A stretch of DNA of 64,000 nt from Burkholderiales bacterium (GCA_016191525.1 JACPOK010000033.1:620001-684000), one strand, 5' to 3'. Numbered from the stretch's first letter, positions 35,780-45,054 are shown. Notes: generated from the letters alone by a model not told the origin. Made by a program: numbers and translations.

Positions 35780-36754
35780 ATGCAACGCAAGACCCTGTTC
35801 CGACTCGCCGCGCTGGCGCTGGCCGCGCTCGCCCTGCCCGCGCTGGCCCAGACCAAGCTGAAGTGGGCCCACGTGTACGAAACCAGCGAGCCGTACCACA
35901 AGCAGGCCGTGTGGGCCGCCGACGAGATCAAAAAGCGCACCAACGGCCGCTACGAGATCGAGGTTTTCCCCGCCTCCACGCTGGGCAAGGAAACCGAAAT
36001 CAACCAGGGCCTGACGCTGGGCACGGTGGACATCATCTACACCGGCATGGCCTTCGCCGGCCGCGCCTACCCGCCCATGTCGATCGCCTCCGCACCGTTC
36101 GTTTTCCGCGACTACGCACACTGGCAGGCCTTTCGCAACGGGCCGGTGTTCAAGGACATCGAGGCCGCCTACGCGGGCAAGACCGGCGGCCAGCACATCG
36201 CCGGCTACACCTACTACGGCCTGCGCCACATGACGTCGAACAAGCCGATCAACAAGCCCGAGGACATGAAGGGCCTGAAGCTGCGCGTGCCGGATGCGCC
36301 GCTGTTCGTGATGTTCCCGCGCGCCGTGGGCGCCAACCCCACGCCCATCGCCTTCGCCGAGGTGTACCTGGCGCTGCAGAACGGCACCGTGGACGCGCAG
36401 GAGAACCCGCTGCCCACCATCGACGCCAAGAAGTTCTACGAAGTCCAGAAGTACATCACGCTCACCGGCCACATCCTGGAGTCGCTGGTGACCATCGTGT
36501 CCGGCCCCTCCTGGGCCAAGCTCAATGATGCCGACAAGAAGACCTTTGACGCCGTGCTGTGGGAAGCATCCAGCCGCGCCAGCCAGGACATCGTGAACGC
36601 CGAGAACAGCTTGGTCGCCGACTTCGAGAAGCGCGGCAAGACCGTGGTGAAGGTCGATCGCGCGCCGTTCGCCGCCGCCGTGCGCGGCCCGTTGACGGCT
36701 GCCGACGCACCCTGGCCGCGCGAGCTGTTCGACCGCATCCAGGCCATCAAGTAA
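35780..36754 (+). CDS. TRAP transporter periplasmic receptor (DctP family), second copy
   Basis: 324 residues, signal peptide LFRLAALALAALALPALAQ. Features: KWAHVYETSEPYHKQAVWAA, FPASTLGKETEINQGLTLG, the arginine in GLKLRVPDAP, and FAEVYLALQNGTVDAQENP. It is clearly homologous to, yet distinct from, the dctP at 33021, so it probably binds a different acid. Placed after dctM and before a Bug receptor in the same direction, in one operon of about 6.4 kb. Confidence 0.93.
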   Translation: MQRKTLFRLAALALAALALPALAQTKLKWAHVYETSEPYHKQAVWAADEIKKRTNGRYEIEVFPASTLGKETEINQGLTLGTVDIIYTGMAFAGRAYPPMSIASAPFVFRDYAHWQAFRNGPVFKDIEAAYAGKTGGQHIAGYTYYGLRHMTSNKPINKPEDMKGLKLRVPDAPLFVMFPRAVGANPTPIAFAEVYLALQNGTVDAQENPLPTIDAKKFYEVQKYITLTGHILESLVTIVSGPSWAKLNDADKKTFDAVLWEASSRASQDIVNAENSLVADFEKRGKTVVKVDRAPFAAAVRGPLTAADAPWPRELFDRIQAIK

Positions 36755-36768
36755 AACAAGGACCCGCC

Positions 36769-37737
36769 ATGACCCGCTCCATTTCCCGCCGCACTATTCT
36801 CGGCGCCCTGGCTGCCACCGGCTTCGCCCCCGCCGCTTTCGCCCAGCTGGGCGATTACCCGAATCGTCCCATCGAGCTGGTCGTGCCCTACGGCGCGGGC
36901 GGCGGCACCGATGTGCTGGCGCGCGCCTATGCGGAGGCGGCGCGCCGCCACATGTCGCAGACCATCACCGTGATGAACAAGCCCGGCGCCAGCGGTGCCA
37001 TCGGCTGGCAGGAAGTGATCAACGCCAAGCCCGACGGCTACAAGCTGGCGGTGATCACGGTGGAGCTCACCACCCTGCCGCACATGAACATGGCCAAGTT
37101 CACGCACGAGGACTTCGTGCCTATCGCGCGCCTGAACGCCGATCCGGCCGCCATCACCGTGCCGGTCAGCGCGCCTTACAACACCATCGAAGAGTTCCTG
37201 GCCGCCAGCAAGAAGGCCAACGGCGCCATGCGCATGGGCAACGCCGGCCCCGGCTCGATCTGGCACCTGGCCGCAGCCGCGCTGGAAGACAAGGCGGGCG
37301 TGCAGTTCAACCACATCCCCTACCAGGGAGCCGCGCCGGCGGTGCTGGCGCTGCTGGGCGGCCACATCGATGCCGTGGCCGTGAGTCCCGCCGAAGTCAC
37401 CACCTACGTCAGCGCCGGCAAGCTCAAGACGCTGGCCGTGATGGCAGACGCGCGCGTCAAGGGCTTCGAGAGCGTGCCCACGCTGAAGGAGCGCGGCATC
37501 GACCTGTCCATCGGCACCTGGCGCGGCTTGGGCGCGCCCAAGGGCACGCCGCCCGAAGTGGTGGCCTTCCTCAAGAGCGTTACCGCGAAGGCGATGACGG
37601 AGCCGGTGCTCAAGGACACCATGGACAACCAGAACATGGGCGTCTCCTGGGCCGACGAGGCGCAGTTCCGCGCCGCGATGCAGCGCGACAACATCTATTT
37701 CAAACAGCTGATGACCAGGCTGAACATCAAGGCCTGA
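36769..37737 (+). CDS. Bug/TctC-family periplasmic receptor
   Basis: 322 residues. Signal SISRRTILGALAATGFAPAA (twin arginine-like), then YPNRPIELVVPYGAGGGTD. Landmarks: MNKPGASGAI, HIPYQGAAPAV and the ligand-loop motif FVPIARLNADP. Fourteen bases after the second dctP, it is the last gene of the uronate/TRAP operon; the repeat at 37757 follows. As with the others, no TctA/TctB partner is present. Confidence 0.9.
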   Translation: MTRSISRRTILGALAATGFAPAAFAQLGDYPNRPIELVVPYGAGGGTDVLARAYAEAARRHMSQTITVMNKPGASGAIGWQEVINAKPDGYKLAVITVELTTLPHMNMAKFTHEDFVPIARLNADPAAITVPVSAPYNTIEEFLAASKKANGAMRMGNAGPGSIWHLAAAALEDKAGVQFNHIPYQGAAPAVLALLGGHIDAVAVSPAEVTTYVSAGKLKTLAVMADARVKGFESVPTLKERGIDLSIGTWRGLGAPKGTPPEVVAFLKSVTAKAMTEPVLKDTMDNQNMGVSWADEAQFRAAMQRDNIYFKQLMTRLNIKA

Positions 37738-37756
37738 AGCAGGTCGCGCGCCATTT

Positions 37757-37810
37757 GCTATTGTTTCGATAGCTGTCCACGCATATCCAGCGCGCTCTGC
37801 GGGCGTTTTC
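37757..37810 (+). repeat. dispersed Comamonadaceae-type repeat, copy 2 (best intergenic copy)
   Basis: 54 bp beginning GCTATTGTTTCGATAGCTG and ending GCGCGCTCTGCGGGCGTTTT. The head is an imperfect hairpin (GCTAT...ATAGC). It aligns end to end with the copies at 50047 and 59407. It lies between the TRAP/Bug operon and chaA. Confidence 0.72.
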
Positions 37811-37858
37811 TCCTCTGTAATCTGGAAGGCGGCGCCCGCGGTGAAGGGCCTCGATATC

Positions 37859-38950
37859 ATGGGCCGCATGCATCCCCAGCCCGTTCTGCCCGCCTGGACC
37901 GTCGCCCTGCCGATTTTTGCGTGGCTGGTGTTCGCCGGACTGCTCGCCGGGCCGGGCGCCTGGTACGGCGCACTGCTGACGGTGGCGCTGCTCGGGGCGG
38001 TGATCGCGGCGGTGCATCACGCCGAAGTCGTGGCGCATCGCGTCGGCGAGCCCTACGGCACGCTGGTGCTGGCCATCGCCATCACCGTCATCGAGGTCGG
38101 GCTGATCGTCACGCTGATGCTGGCCGGCGGCCCGGCCACTGCCGCCCTGGCCCGCGACACGGTGTTCGCGGCGGTGATGATCATCCTGAACGGCATGCTG
38201 GGCCTGTGCATGCTGCTGGGTGCCAGCCGCCACCACGAGCAGACCTTCAGCCTGGACGGCGTGAGCGCCGCCCTTGCCACGCTGGCGGCCATCGTGGTGC
38301 TGACCCTGGTGCTGCCCAACTACACGCTCACCACGCCAGGCCCCATGTACAGCGGCAGCCAGCTCGCATTTGTCGCCGTCGTGTCGCTGGTGCTATACGG
38401 TACGTTCGTGCTGGTGCAAGCGGTGCGCCACAGGGACTACTTCCTGCCGGCGGCTGGGAGCGCAGCGGCCGATGAGCACGCCGCCCCGCCTTCAGTACGC
38501 ACCACGCTCATCAGCCTGGCGCTGATGCTGGCCTGCCTGGGCGCGGTGGTGCTGCTGGGCAAGGCGCTGGCGCCCGCCATCGAGACGCTGGTCGCCCGGG
38601 CCGGCGCGCCGCAGGCGCTGGTAGGCGTGATCATCGCGGCGGTGGTCCTGATGCCCGAGAGCCTGGCCGCGGTGCGCGCGGCGCGGGCCAACCGGCTGCA
38701 AACCAGCCTGAACCTGGCGCTGGGCTCGGCGCTCGCCAGCATCGGCCTCACCATCCCGGCGGTGGCCATCGTCTCGCTGGCCACCGGCTGGACACTGACC
38801 CTGGGCATCGACATCAAGTCAACGGTACTGCTGGTGCTGTCGCTGATGGTGGCCACGCTGTCACTGGGCACCGGCCGCACGACGGTGCTGCAGGGCACCA
38901 TCCACCTGGTGGTGTTCGCGGTCTACCTGTTCCTCACCATCGTGCCCTGA
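37859..38950 (+). CDS. chaA: ChaA-type Ca2+(Na+)/H+ antiporter
   Basis: 363 residues, close to E. coli ChaA (366). Two CaCA-superfamily repeats each show an acidic membrane segment: AHRVGEPYGTLVLAIAITVIEVG in the first half (short core EPYGTLVLA) and MPESLAAVRAARANRLQTSLN in the second. About eleven membrane helices. It exports Ca2+, Na+ or K+ in exchange for protons at alkaline pH. ATG at 37859 has GAAGG eleven bases upstream; a GTG at 37841 and an ATG at 37868 are alternatives. Confidence 0.88.
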   Translation: MGRMHPQPVLPAWTVALPIFAWLVFAGLLAGPGAWYGALLTVALLGAVIAAVHHAEVVAHRVGEPYGTLVLAIAITVIEVGLIVTLMLAGGPATAALARDTVFAAVMIILNGMLGLCMLLGASRHHEQTFSLDGVSAALATLAAIVVLTLVLPNYTLTTPGPMYSGSQLAFVAVVSLVLYGTFVLVQAVRHRDYFLPAAGSAAADEHAAPPSVRTTLISLALMLACLGAVVLLGKALAPAIETLVARAGAPQALVGVIIAAVVLMPESLAAVRAARANRLQTSLNLALGSALASIGLTIPAVAIVSLATGWTLTLGIDIKSTVLLVLSLMVATLSLGTGRTTVLQGTIHLVVFAVYLFLTIVP

Positions 38951-38968
38951 ACCGGACAACCACGCGCC

Positions 38969-39580
38969 ATGGCCCAGGCACCGCTGCACTTCTACTTCGA
39001 TTTCATCTCGCCCTATGGCTACCTGGCCTCGCTGCGCATCGAGGAGCTGGCCGCCCGCCATGGCCGCACGGTGGAGTGGCACGCCATGTTGCTGGGCGTG
39101 TCGGTGATGAAGGTGATGGGCCTGAAGCCGCTGATGGACACGCCGCTCAAAGGCGACTACGCGCGCCGCGACCTGAATCGCGGCCTCCGCAGGCTGAGCC
39201 TGCGGCTGGCGCGCGGCGTGGACGGCCCGGTGATGGAGCCGCTGGCCGCGGCGCGCGCTTTTCACTGGGTGAAGCAGCACCATCCGCCGCTGGCCGGCGC
39301 GCTGGCCAAGGCGATCTATGACGCCTACTGGCGCCAGGGCGTGGATCTTTCGACGCCGCAGGCAGTCGCCGCCATCGCTCTGCCCGCGGGAATCGACGCC
39401 GCTGCCCTGCTCGCCGGTATCCAGGGCGATGAGGGGCGCGCGCTGCTTCGCAATGCCGTTGATGCTTCGCTGAAAGCCGGCGTCTTCGGCTCGCCCACCG
39501 TGGTGGTGGACGGGGAGATGTTCTGGGGCGCCGACCGGCTGGCCGAGGTGGACGAGTGGCTGGCGCGAGGCGGCTGGTAG
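38969..39580 (+). CDS. 2-hydroxychromene-2-carboxylate isomerase family (DsbA-fold) protein
   Basis: 203 residues. FYFDFISPYGYLASLRIEEL gives the family's N-terminal strand, with Ser-Pro-Tyr in place of the CxxC of DsbA, and GVFGSPTVVVDGEMFWGADRL gives the cis-Pro loop and glutathione site. The family includes NahD, which isomerises hydroxychromene carboxylate in naphthalene breakdown, and kappa-class GSTs. No aromatic ring-cleavage genes surround it, so the substrate is open. It follows chaA by 18 bases. Confidence 0.87.
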   Translation: MAQAPLHFYFDFISPYGYLASLRIEELAARHGRTVEWHAMLLGVSVMKVMGLKPLMDTPLKGDYARRDLNRGLRRLSLRLARGVDGPVMEPLAAARAFHWVKQHHPPLAGALAKAIYDAYWRQGVDLSTPQAVAAIALPAGIDAAALLAGIQGDEGRALLRNAVDASLKAGVFGSPTVVVDGEMFWGADRLAEVDEWLARGGW

Positions 39581-39581
39581 C

Positions 39582-41402
39582 TCAGCCGGTAAAGGCGAAC
39601 TCGGTCGTCACGGCGATGGCGGCCAGCGATCCGCGCAGCCGGCCTTCAAGCGCGGCTGCGTGCGGCGCGCCCACCTGTACCACTGCCACCACAGACGATT
39701 CGCGTTCCTGCGCCTTCACCGAAACAGCGATGCCGCTGGCGGCTTCGCCCAGCACTTCCTGCAGCTTCACCTCGATTGCGCGCAGCCGCAGCGCCGGCTT
39801 GTAGATCTTGCCGATGGCCGTCATCGGCATGGCGTCGATGATCGTGACGCGCTTGGGCGCGGCCGGACGCTCATAGACCCGCGGCGCCACTTCGGCCAGC
39901 AAGGCCTGCGGCTCGCACTGCATGCCCGGCTTGAGCGTGACGAAGGCCACTGGCAGCTCTCCTGCATAGGCGTCGGGTTCGCCTACCACTGCGCACAGCG
40001 CCACGGCGGGATGGGCGAGGAACGCCTCTTCCACCAGGCCGGGATCGATGTTGTGCGAGCCGCGGATGATCACGTCCTTGGCGCGGCCGGTCACGTGGAT
40101 GCAGCCCTGCGCGTCGATGTGGCCCAGGTCGCCCGACACCAGCCACCCGGTGTGGAACATGTCCGCGTTGCGCGCCGGGTCGGTGTAGCCCGGGCTGACA
40201 TGCGGGCCGCGAAGCACGATGACGCCCGTCTCGCCGGCCGCGCAGCGTTCGTTCAGTTGCGCGGCACCGTCACGCCAGGGAACGGCCCGCACTTCGGTAT
40301 GCGGCAGCCGCAAGCCGGCGGAGCCGGGCACGCGCGGCGATGCGGCGGGCTCGATGGACACCAGCCCGGCGCACTCGGTCATGCCCAGGATGTTGCGCAC
40401 CGGGACGCCTGTCTTGCGCTCGAATTGCGCCGCCAGTTCAGACGGCAGTGGCGAGCCACCGGTATAGGCCACGCGGATGCGCGAGATGTCCGCGTCGACA
40501 GGCACGGCTGCCAGCGTGGCCAGGATGGTGGGAACGCACGCCAGCGCCGTCACGTTTTCGCGTTCGCAGAATTTCCAGTAGCTGCGGACGAAGGCCGCAT
40601 TCCGCATGCCGGACAGCGTGGGCAGGACCTGGCAGCCACCGATGGCCAGCACCGCCAGGCCATAGACAAAAGCCCCGGCCACGTGGAACAGCGGAAAGCC
40701 GTTGATCTCCACCGTGTTTTCGTCGAAGCCGTAGTAGCGGTGGGCGAACCATGCGGTATGGGCCTCGTTGCCGTGCGTGTGCAGCGCCAGCTTGGGCGCG
40801 CCGGTGGTGCCGCCGGTATGGAAGCAGGCCGCGATGCGGCCGGGCGTCAACTGCGGATCGAAGGCCAGTTGCGCCGGCTGCGGATCAAGTTGGCCGAAAC
40901 TGCCCGGGCCAATCTTCAGGACCGGGATGGGGTGGAGCGCCAGCACCTTTTCCACCGTTGCCCACACCTCCAGTTCCGCATTCGGCCCCAGTGCCACAAG
41001 CAGTTTGGCACCTGCAGCCTTGAGCAAGGCCGCGATGTGGTCCGGCTGCAGCAGGTAATTGATGGGGCAGGCGCGCCCCGCCACCTGGGCACCCCACAAC
41101 GCGTACTGGGTTTCTGGAATGTTGGGCGCCAGGATGGCGACGGCATCATCCGGCCCGACACCCAGGGAGCGGAACAGGTTGGCGGCGCGGTGGATGTTCT
41201 CCAGCAGCGCGGCATACGACACGCGGCTGGGCGGCGTCTGCAGGGCGGCGTCCGGCAGGTAGCTGAATGCCGTTCGTTGCGGAAAACGCCGCGCGGCCGC
41301 GGCGATCAGGCCATAAGGGGTTTGCGCGGGCATGGCCTGCGCGCAGGGCTGGCGCTCCGCTTCCTCGATATCGGCCAGCCCGCGAAAGGCCTGCGCATTC
41401 AT
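39582..41402 (-). CDS. AMP-dependent acyl-CoA synthetase/ligase
   Basis: 606 residues in the ANL superfamily. ATP loop CFHTGGTTGAPKLALHTH, then NILGMTECAG, the hinge aspartate in WLVSGDLGHIDAQGCIHVTG and the C-terminal lysine in AIGKIYKPAL are seen. It adenylates a carboxylic acid and forms its CoA thioester. The ATG overlaps the amidohydrolase stop (ATGA at 41399-41402). The C-terminal tail after GKIYKPAL is 60 residues longer than typical. With the amidohydrolase it could process an aromatic acid; this is an inference. Confidence 0.88.
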   Translation of the reverse strand: MNAQAFRGLADIEEAERQPCAQAMPAQTPYGLIAAAARRFPQRTAFSYLPDAALQTPPSRVSYAALLENIHRAANLFRSLGVGPDDAVAILAPNIPETQYALWGAQVAGRACPINYLLQPDHIAALLKAAGAKLLVALGPNAELEVWATVEKVLALHPIPVLKIGPGSFGQLDPQPAQLAFDPQLTPGRIAACFHTGGTTGAPKLALHTHGNEAHTAWFAHRYYGFDENTVEINGFPLFHVAGAFVYGLAVLAIGGCQVLPTLSGMRNAAFVRSYWKFCERENVTALACVPTILATLAAVPVDADISRIRVAYTGGSPLPSELAAQFERKTGVPVRNILGMTECAGLVSIEPAASPRVPGSAGLRLPHTEVRAVPWRDGAAQLNERCAAGETGVIVLRGPHVSPGYTDPARNADMFHTGWLVSGDLGHIDAQGCIHVTGRAKDVIIRGSHNIDPGLVEEAFLAHPAVALCAVVGEPDAYAGELPVAFVTLKPGMQCEPQALLAEVAPRVYERPAAPKRVTIIDAMPMTAIGKIYKPALRLRAIEVKLQEVLGEAASGIAVSVKAQERESSVVAVVQVGAPHAAALEGRLRGSLAAIAVTTEFAFTG

Positions 41403-42262
41403 TCCAGGCCCAGCAGCCTCACCGCATTGCCCTTCAGGATGCCGGGCATCACTTCAGGCTTGAAGCCCGCGTCCTCGAAGTCCTTCATCCAGCGATCCGG
41501 CGTGATCAGCGGGTAGTCGCTGCCGAACAGGATGCGGTCTTTCAGCAATGTGTTGGCGTACTGCACCAGTTGTTTCGGAAAGTACTTGGGGCTCCAGCCC
41601 GACAGGTCGATCCACACGTTGGGCTTGTGCGTGGCGACGGAAAGCGCCTCGTCCTGCCAGGGGAAGCTGGGGTGCGCCATCACGATCTGCATGTCGGGGA
41701 AATCGATGGCCACGTCGTCCAGGTGCATGGGGTTGCTGTACTCCAGCCGCAGGCCGCCGCCGCAGCGCATGCCGCTGCCGATGCCGCTGTGGCCGGTGTG
41801 GAAGATGGTCGGCAGCTTGTGGGCGTTGATCACCTCGTAGATCGGCCAGGCCATCCTGTCGTAGGGATGGTAGCCCTGCACCGTCGGGTGAAACTTGAAG
41901 CCCTTGACGTTGTGCTCCCTGATCAGCCGCTCGGCTTCGCGCGCACCCATCTTTCCCTTGTGCGGGTCGATGCTGGCGAAGCACATCATCATGTCGCTGT
42001 TCCTGTTGGCGGCCTCGGCGATCTCCTCGTTCGGAATGCGCCGGCGGCCCAGTTTTGATTCGCTGTCCACCGTGAACATCACCAGCCCGATCTTGCGCTC
42101 GCGGTAATAGGCGATGGTCTCCTCGATGGTCGGGCGGCGGGCGTTGCGGAAGTACTTGTCGGCTGCGCGGTCGTATTCCTCGCCGTAGTTGTCAAAGGGG
42201 TTCCAGCAACTGACTTCGGCGTGGGTGTGGATGTCGATGGCGATGAGGTTGGCGTGGTCCAT
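41399..42262 (-). CDS. amidohydrolase-2 family metal-dependent hydrolase/decarboxylase
   Basis: 287 residues of the TIM-barrel amidohydrolase-2 group, which includes ACMS decarboxylase and gamma-resorcylate decarboxylase. Metal ligands: AIDIHTH (HxH) at the start, FKFHPTV, IFHTGHSG, MAHPSFPW and GSDYPLITP (terminal Asp). Members either hydrolyse or decarboxylate aromatic acids. First gene of a minus-strand operon with an AMP ligase, divergent from the enoyl-CoA hydratase and feruloyl-CoA synthase operon with a shared MarR-type palindrome between them. Confidence 0.85.
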   Translation of the reverse strand: MDHANLIAIDIHTHAEVSCWNPFDNYGEEYDRAADKYFRNARRPTIEETIAYYRERKIGLVMFTVDSESKLGRRRIPNEEIAEAANRNSDMMMCFASIDPHKGKMGAREAERLIREHNVKGFKFHPTVQGYHPYDRMAWPIYEVINAHKLPTIFHTGHSGIGSGMRCGGGLRLEYSNPMHLDDVAIDFPDMQIVMAHPSFPWQDEALSVATHKPNVWIDLSGWSPKYFPKQLVQYANTLLKDRILFGSDYPLITPDRWMKDFEDAGFKPEVMPGILKGNAVRLLGLE

Positions 42263-42316
42263 GGGGTCTCCTACGGGTAAATCCTAGGAAAAAGCTTTCG
42301 GGATTTGCTTGAATTG

Positions 42317-42331
42317 GTTATCATTTATAAC
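42317..42331. promoter_or_regulatory. palindrome in the divergent CoA-ligase promoter
   Basis: GTTAT-CATTT-ATAAC, perfect five-base arms in an AT-rich core, lies 29 bases before the enoyl-CoA hydratase start and 55 bases before the amidohydrolase start. MarR regulators bind sites of this size, and a marR gene closes the plus-strand operon. Confidence 0.55.
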
Positions 42332-42359
42332 AATAATCAGCCCAACTGGCAAACACGCA

Positions 42360-43136
42360 ATGACCCACAAAGACATCATCCTGGACATCCAGGGCCCCAT
42401 CGCCATCGTACGGCTGAACCGCCCCGCCAAGCGCAACGCGCTCAGCGACAGCCTGGTGCTCGGGCTGCGTGACCTGTTCGAAAACAAGATGCCCGCGACG
42501 GTTCGCGCGGCGGTGCTCGACGGCACCGGCGAGCACTTCTGCGCCGGGCTGGACCTGTCGGAACTCAAGGAGCGTGATGCCGGCCAGGGCATGCACCACT
42601 CGCGCATGTGGCATGCCGCGCTGGAGCAGGTGCAATACGGCCCGGTGCCTGTCATTGCCGCGCTGCACGGCGCGGTGGTGGGCGGCGGGCTGGAGCTGGC
42701 CAGCGCCTGCCATATCCGCGTGGCGGATGAGTCGGCTTTCTACGCGCTGCCCGAAGGCTCGCGCGGCATCTTCGTGGGCGGCGGCGGCTCGGTGCGCATC
42801 CCGCGCCTGATCGGCGTGGCCCGCATGACCGACATGATGCTCACCGGCCGCGTCTACAACGCGCAGGACGGCGAGCGCGCGGGCTTTGCCCAGTATCTGG
42901 TGCCCACGGGCACGGCCAGCGCCAAGGCGCTGGAACTTGCGAAACGCGTGGCGGAAAACGCTCCCCTGACCAACTACGCGCTGATGCACGCCCTGCCCCG
43001 CATTGCCGAGCAGCCTTCTGACCAGGGCTACCTGACTGAGGCACTGATGGCCGCCATCGCGCAGAGCGCGCCCGAGGCCAAGACCCGCGTGAAGGCCTTC
43101 CTCGACGGCAAGGCCGCGAAGGTGAAGAAGGCATGA
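42360..43136 (+). CDS. enoyl-CoA hydratase/isomerase family protein (hydroxycinnamoyl-CoA hydratase candidate)
   Basis: 258 residues. Crotonase motifs IVRLNRPAKRNALSDSLVLG, HFCAGLDLSELKER (oxyanion 1) and LHGAVVGGGLELASACHIRV (oxyanion 2) are present; FYALPEGSRGIFVGGGGSVR carries an active-site glutamate. First gene of a plus operon with feruloyl-CoA synthase, an SDR and a Bug receptor, so hydration of a cinnamoyl-CoA double bond is the natural role. Whether it also cleaves to the aldehyde, as feruloyl-CoA hydratase/lyase does, cannot be read from sequence alone. Confidence 0.86.
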   Translation: MTHKDIILDIQGPIAIVRLNRPAKRNALSDSLVLGLRDLFENKMPATVRAAVLDGTGEHFCAGLDLSELKERDAGQGMHHSRMWHAALEQVQYGPVPVIAALHGAVVGGGLELASACHIRVADESAFYALPEGSRGIFVGGGGSVRIPRLIGVARMTDMMLTGRVYNAQDGERAGFAQYLVPTGTASAKALELAKRVAENAPLTNYALMHALPRIAEQPSDQGYLTEALMAAIAQSAPEAKTRVKAFLDGKAAKVKKA

Positions 43137-43179
43137 GCAGCATGAGCGCAGCGCAGAACCGCTTCAAGTTGGGGGCCAC

Positions 43180-45054
43180 ATGACTCCCCGCTACAGGCCG
43201 TTGACGTTCGGCGTGACGCGCGTCGCCATGCGCGAGGGCGCCAACGGCGTGCGCTACATGCGCGCGGAGCAGCCGCTGGAAAGCCATGCGCACCGCATGA
43301 CGGACCGGCTGGTCTATTGGGCCACCACGGCCCCGGACCGCACGTTCATGGCCCGCCGCGTCAAGAACGCCGACGGCAGCACCGGCGACTGGCTGCGTAT
43401 CAGCTACGCCCAGGCACTGCAGGGCGCACGCAGCATCGGCCAGGCGCTGCTCGACCGGGGCCTGTCCGCCGACAGGCCCGTCGCCATCCTGAGCGAAAAC
43501 GGCCTGGAACATGCCCTGCTGGCGCTGGGCTGCATTTACGCGGGGATTCCCTACTGCCCGGTGTCGCCGGCCTATTCCACCGTCAGCCAGGACTACGACA
43601 AGCTGCGCCACGTGATGGCCACACTGACGCCGGGCCTGGTGTTCGCTGGCGACGCGCAGCGCTACGGCAAGGCCATCGCCGCGGCCGTGGCCCCCGACGT
43701 GGAAGTGGTGCTGGCCGCCGGGGAAATGCCGGGCCGCGCGGCCACCTCCTTCGATTCACTGCTGGCCACCGCCGCCACCGCCGCCGTGGATGCGGCGATG
43801 CAGGCCACCGGCCCGGACACCATCACCAAGTTCCTGTTCACCAGCGGTTCGACCAAGCTGCCCAAGGCCGTGGTCAACACCCACGGCATGTGGTGTGCCA
43901 ACCAGCAGCAGATGCGCCAGAGCATGCCGGTGCTGGCCGAGCAGACCGATGGCTGCGGGCCGGTGCTGATCGACTGGCTCCCGTGGAACCATACCTTCGG
44001 CGGCAACCACAATTTCGGCCTGACGATCTACAACGGCGGCACGCTGTACATCGATGACGGCAAGCCGGTGCCCGCCCTGATGGGTGAGACCCTGCGCAAC
44101 CTGCGCGAGATCGCGCCCACGGTGTACTTCAACGTGCCCACCGGCTTCGAGGCCATCGCCAACGCGATGAAAACCGACGACGCGCTGCGCAAGAACCTGC
44201 TGTCGCGCGTGCGGATGTTCTTCTACGCCGGCGCAGCGCTGGCGCAGCCGGTGTGGGACACGCTGCACGAGGTGCAGGAGCGCGAGATCGGCGAGCGCAT
44301 CGTCATGGGCACAGGCCTGGGCATGACCGAGTCGTCGCCCTTCGCCATTTTCATCACCAACCCCGAAGTGAAATCGGGCTACCTGGGCGTGCCGACACCG
44401 GGGCTGGAACTGAAGCTGGTGCCGGTGGACGGCAAGACCGAGGTGCGCTACCGCGGCCCCAACATCACGCCCGGCTACTGGCGCAACGACGAGGCCACGC
44501 GGGAAAGCTTTGACGAGGAAGGCTTCTTCTCCACCGGCGACGCCGTGCTGTGGATCGACGACGGCGACATCCACCAGGGCCTGAAGTTCGACGGCCGCAT
44601 CGCCGAAGACTTCAAGCTGGCCACAGGAACCTTCGTCAGCGTGGGGCCGCTGCGCGGCAAGATCATCGCGGCAGGCGCGCCTTACGTGCAGGACGCGGTA
44701 CTCACGGGCATCAACCTGAAGGAGGTGGGCGCGCTGATTTTCTCCACGCCGGCGGTGCGCAAGCTGGCGGCGCTGCCCGACGATGCGTCACTGAAGCAGG
44801 TGCTGGAGAGCCCGTTTGTGCAGGAGCATTTCCAGCGGGTGGCCGACGAACTGGCCGCCGGCGCCACCGGCAGCGCCAACCGCATCGCGCGGCTGCACCT
44901 GATGGCCGAGCCGCCTTCCATCGACAAGGGCGAGGTCACCGACAAGGGCTCGATCAACCAGCGTGCCGTGCTCAAACACCGTGACGACCTGGTCCGGGCG
45001 CTGCACGAGGGCACGCTGCCCTTCACCATCCAGCCGCAGGGAAACACCAAATGA
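43180..45054 (+). CDS. fcs: feruloyl-CoA synthase-like AMP ligase
   Basis: 624 residues, full length for bacterial Fcs. The ATP loop is FLFTSGSTKLPKAVVNTHGM in parts (TSGSTKLPKAV), the Fcs variant of the ANL P-loop; DWLPWNHTFGGNHNFGL and GTGLGMTESSPFA also match. The lid has GLKFDGRIAEDFKLATGTFVSV. It activates ferulate or a related hydroxycinnamate to its CoA thioester. Its ATG is 43 bases after the hydratase, and its stop overlaps the SDR start by four bases. Confidence 0.88.
   Translation: MTPRYRPLTFGVTRVAMREGANGVRYMRAEQPLESHAHRMTDRLVYWATTAPDRTFMARRVKNADGSTGDWLRISYAQALQGARSIGQALLDRGLSADRPVAILSENGLEHALLALGCIYAGIPYCPVSPAYSTVSQDYDKLRHVMATLTPGLVFAGDAQRYGKAIAAAVAPDVEVVLAAGEMPGRAATSFDSLLATAATAAVDAAMQATGPDTITKFLFTSGSTKLPKAVVNTHGMWCANQQQMRQSMPVLAEQTDGCGPVLIDWLPWNHTFGGNHNFGLTIYNGGTLYIDDGKPVPALMGETLRNLREIAPTVYFNVPTGFEAIANAMKTDDALRKNLLSRVRMFFYAGAALAQPVWDTLHEVQEREIGERIVMGTGLGMTESSPFAIFITNPEVKSGYLGVPTPGLELKLVPVDGKTEVRYRGPNITPGYWRNDEATRESFDEEGFFSTGDAVLWIDDGDIHQGLKFDGRIAEDFKLATGTFVSVGPLRGKIIAAGAPYVQDAVLTGINLKEVGALIFSTPAVRKLAALPDDASLKQVLESPFVQEHFQRVADELAAGATGSANRIARLHLMAEPPSIDKGEVTDKGSINQRAVLKHRDDLVRALHEGTLPFTIQPQGNTK

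Noticed and set aside
43142..43183. 13-codon leader peptide overlapping the fcs start
   Set aside because: It reads MSAAQNRFKLGAT and stops at the fcs ATG, but it has no ribosome-binding site distinct from the context and no attenuator; chance is sufficient explanation.
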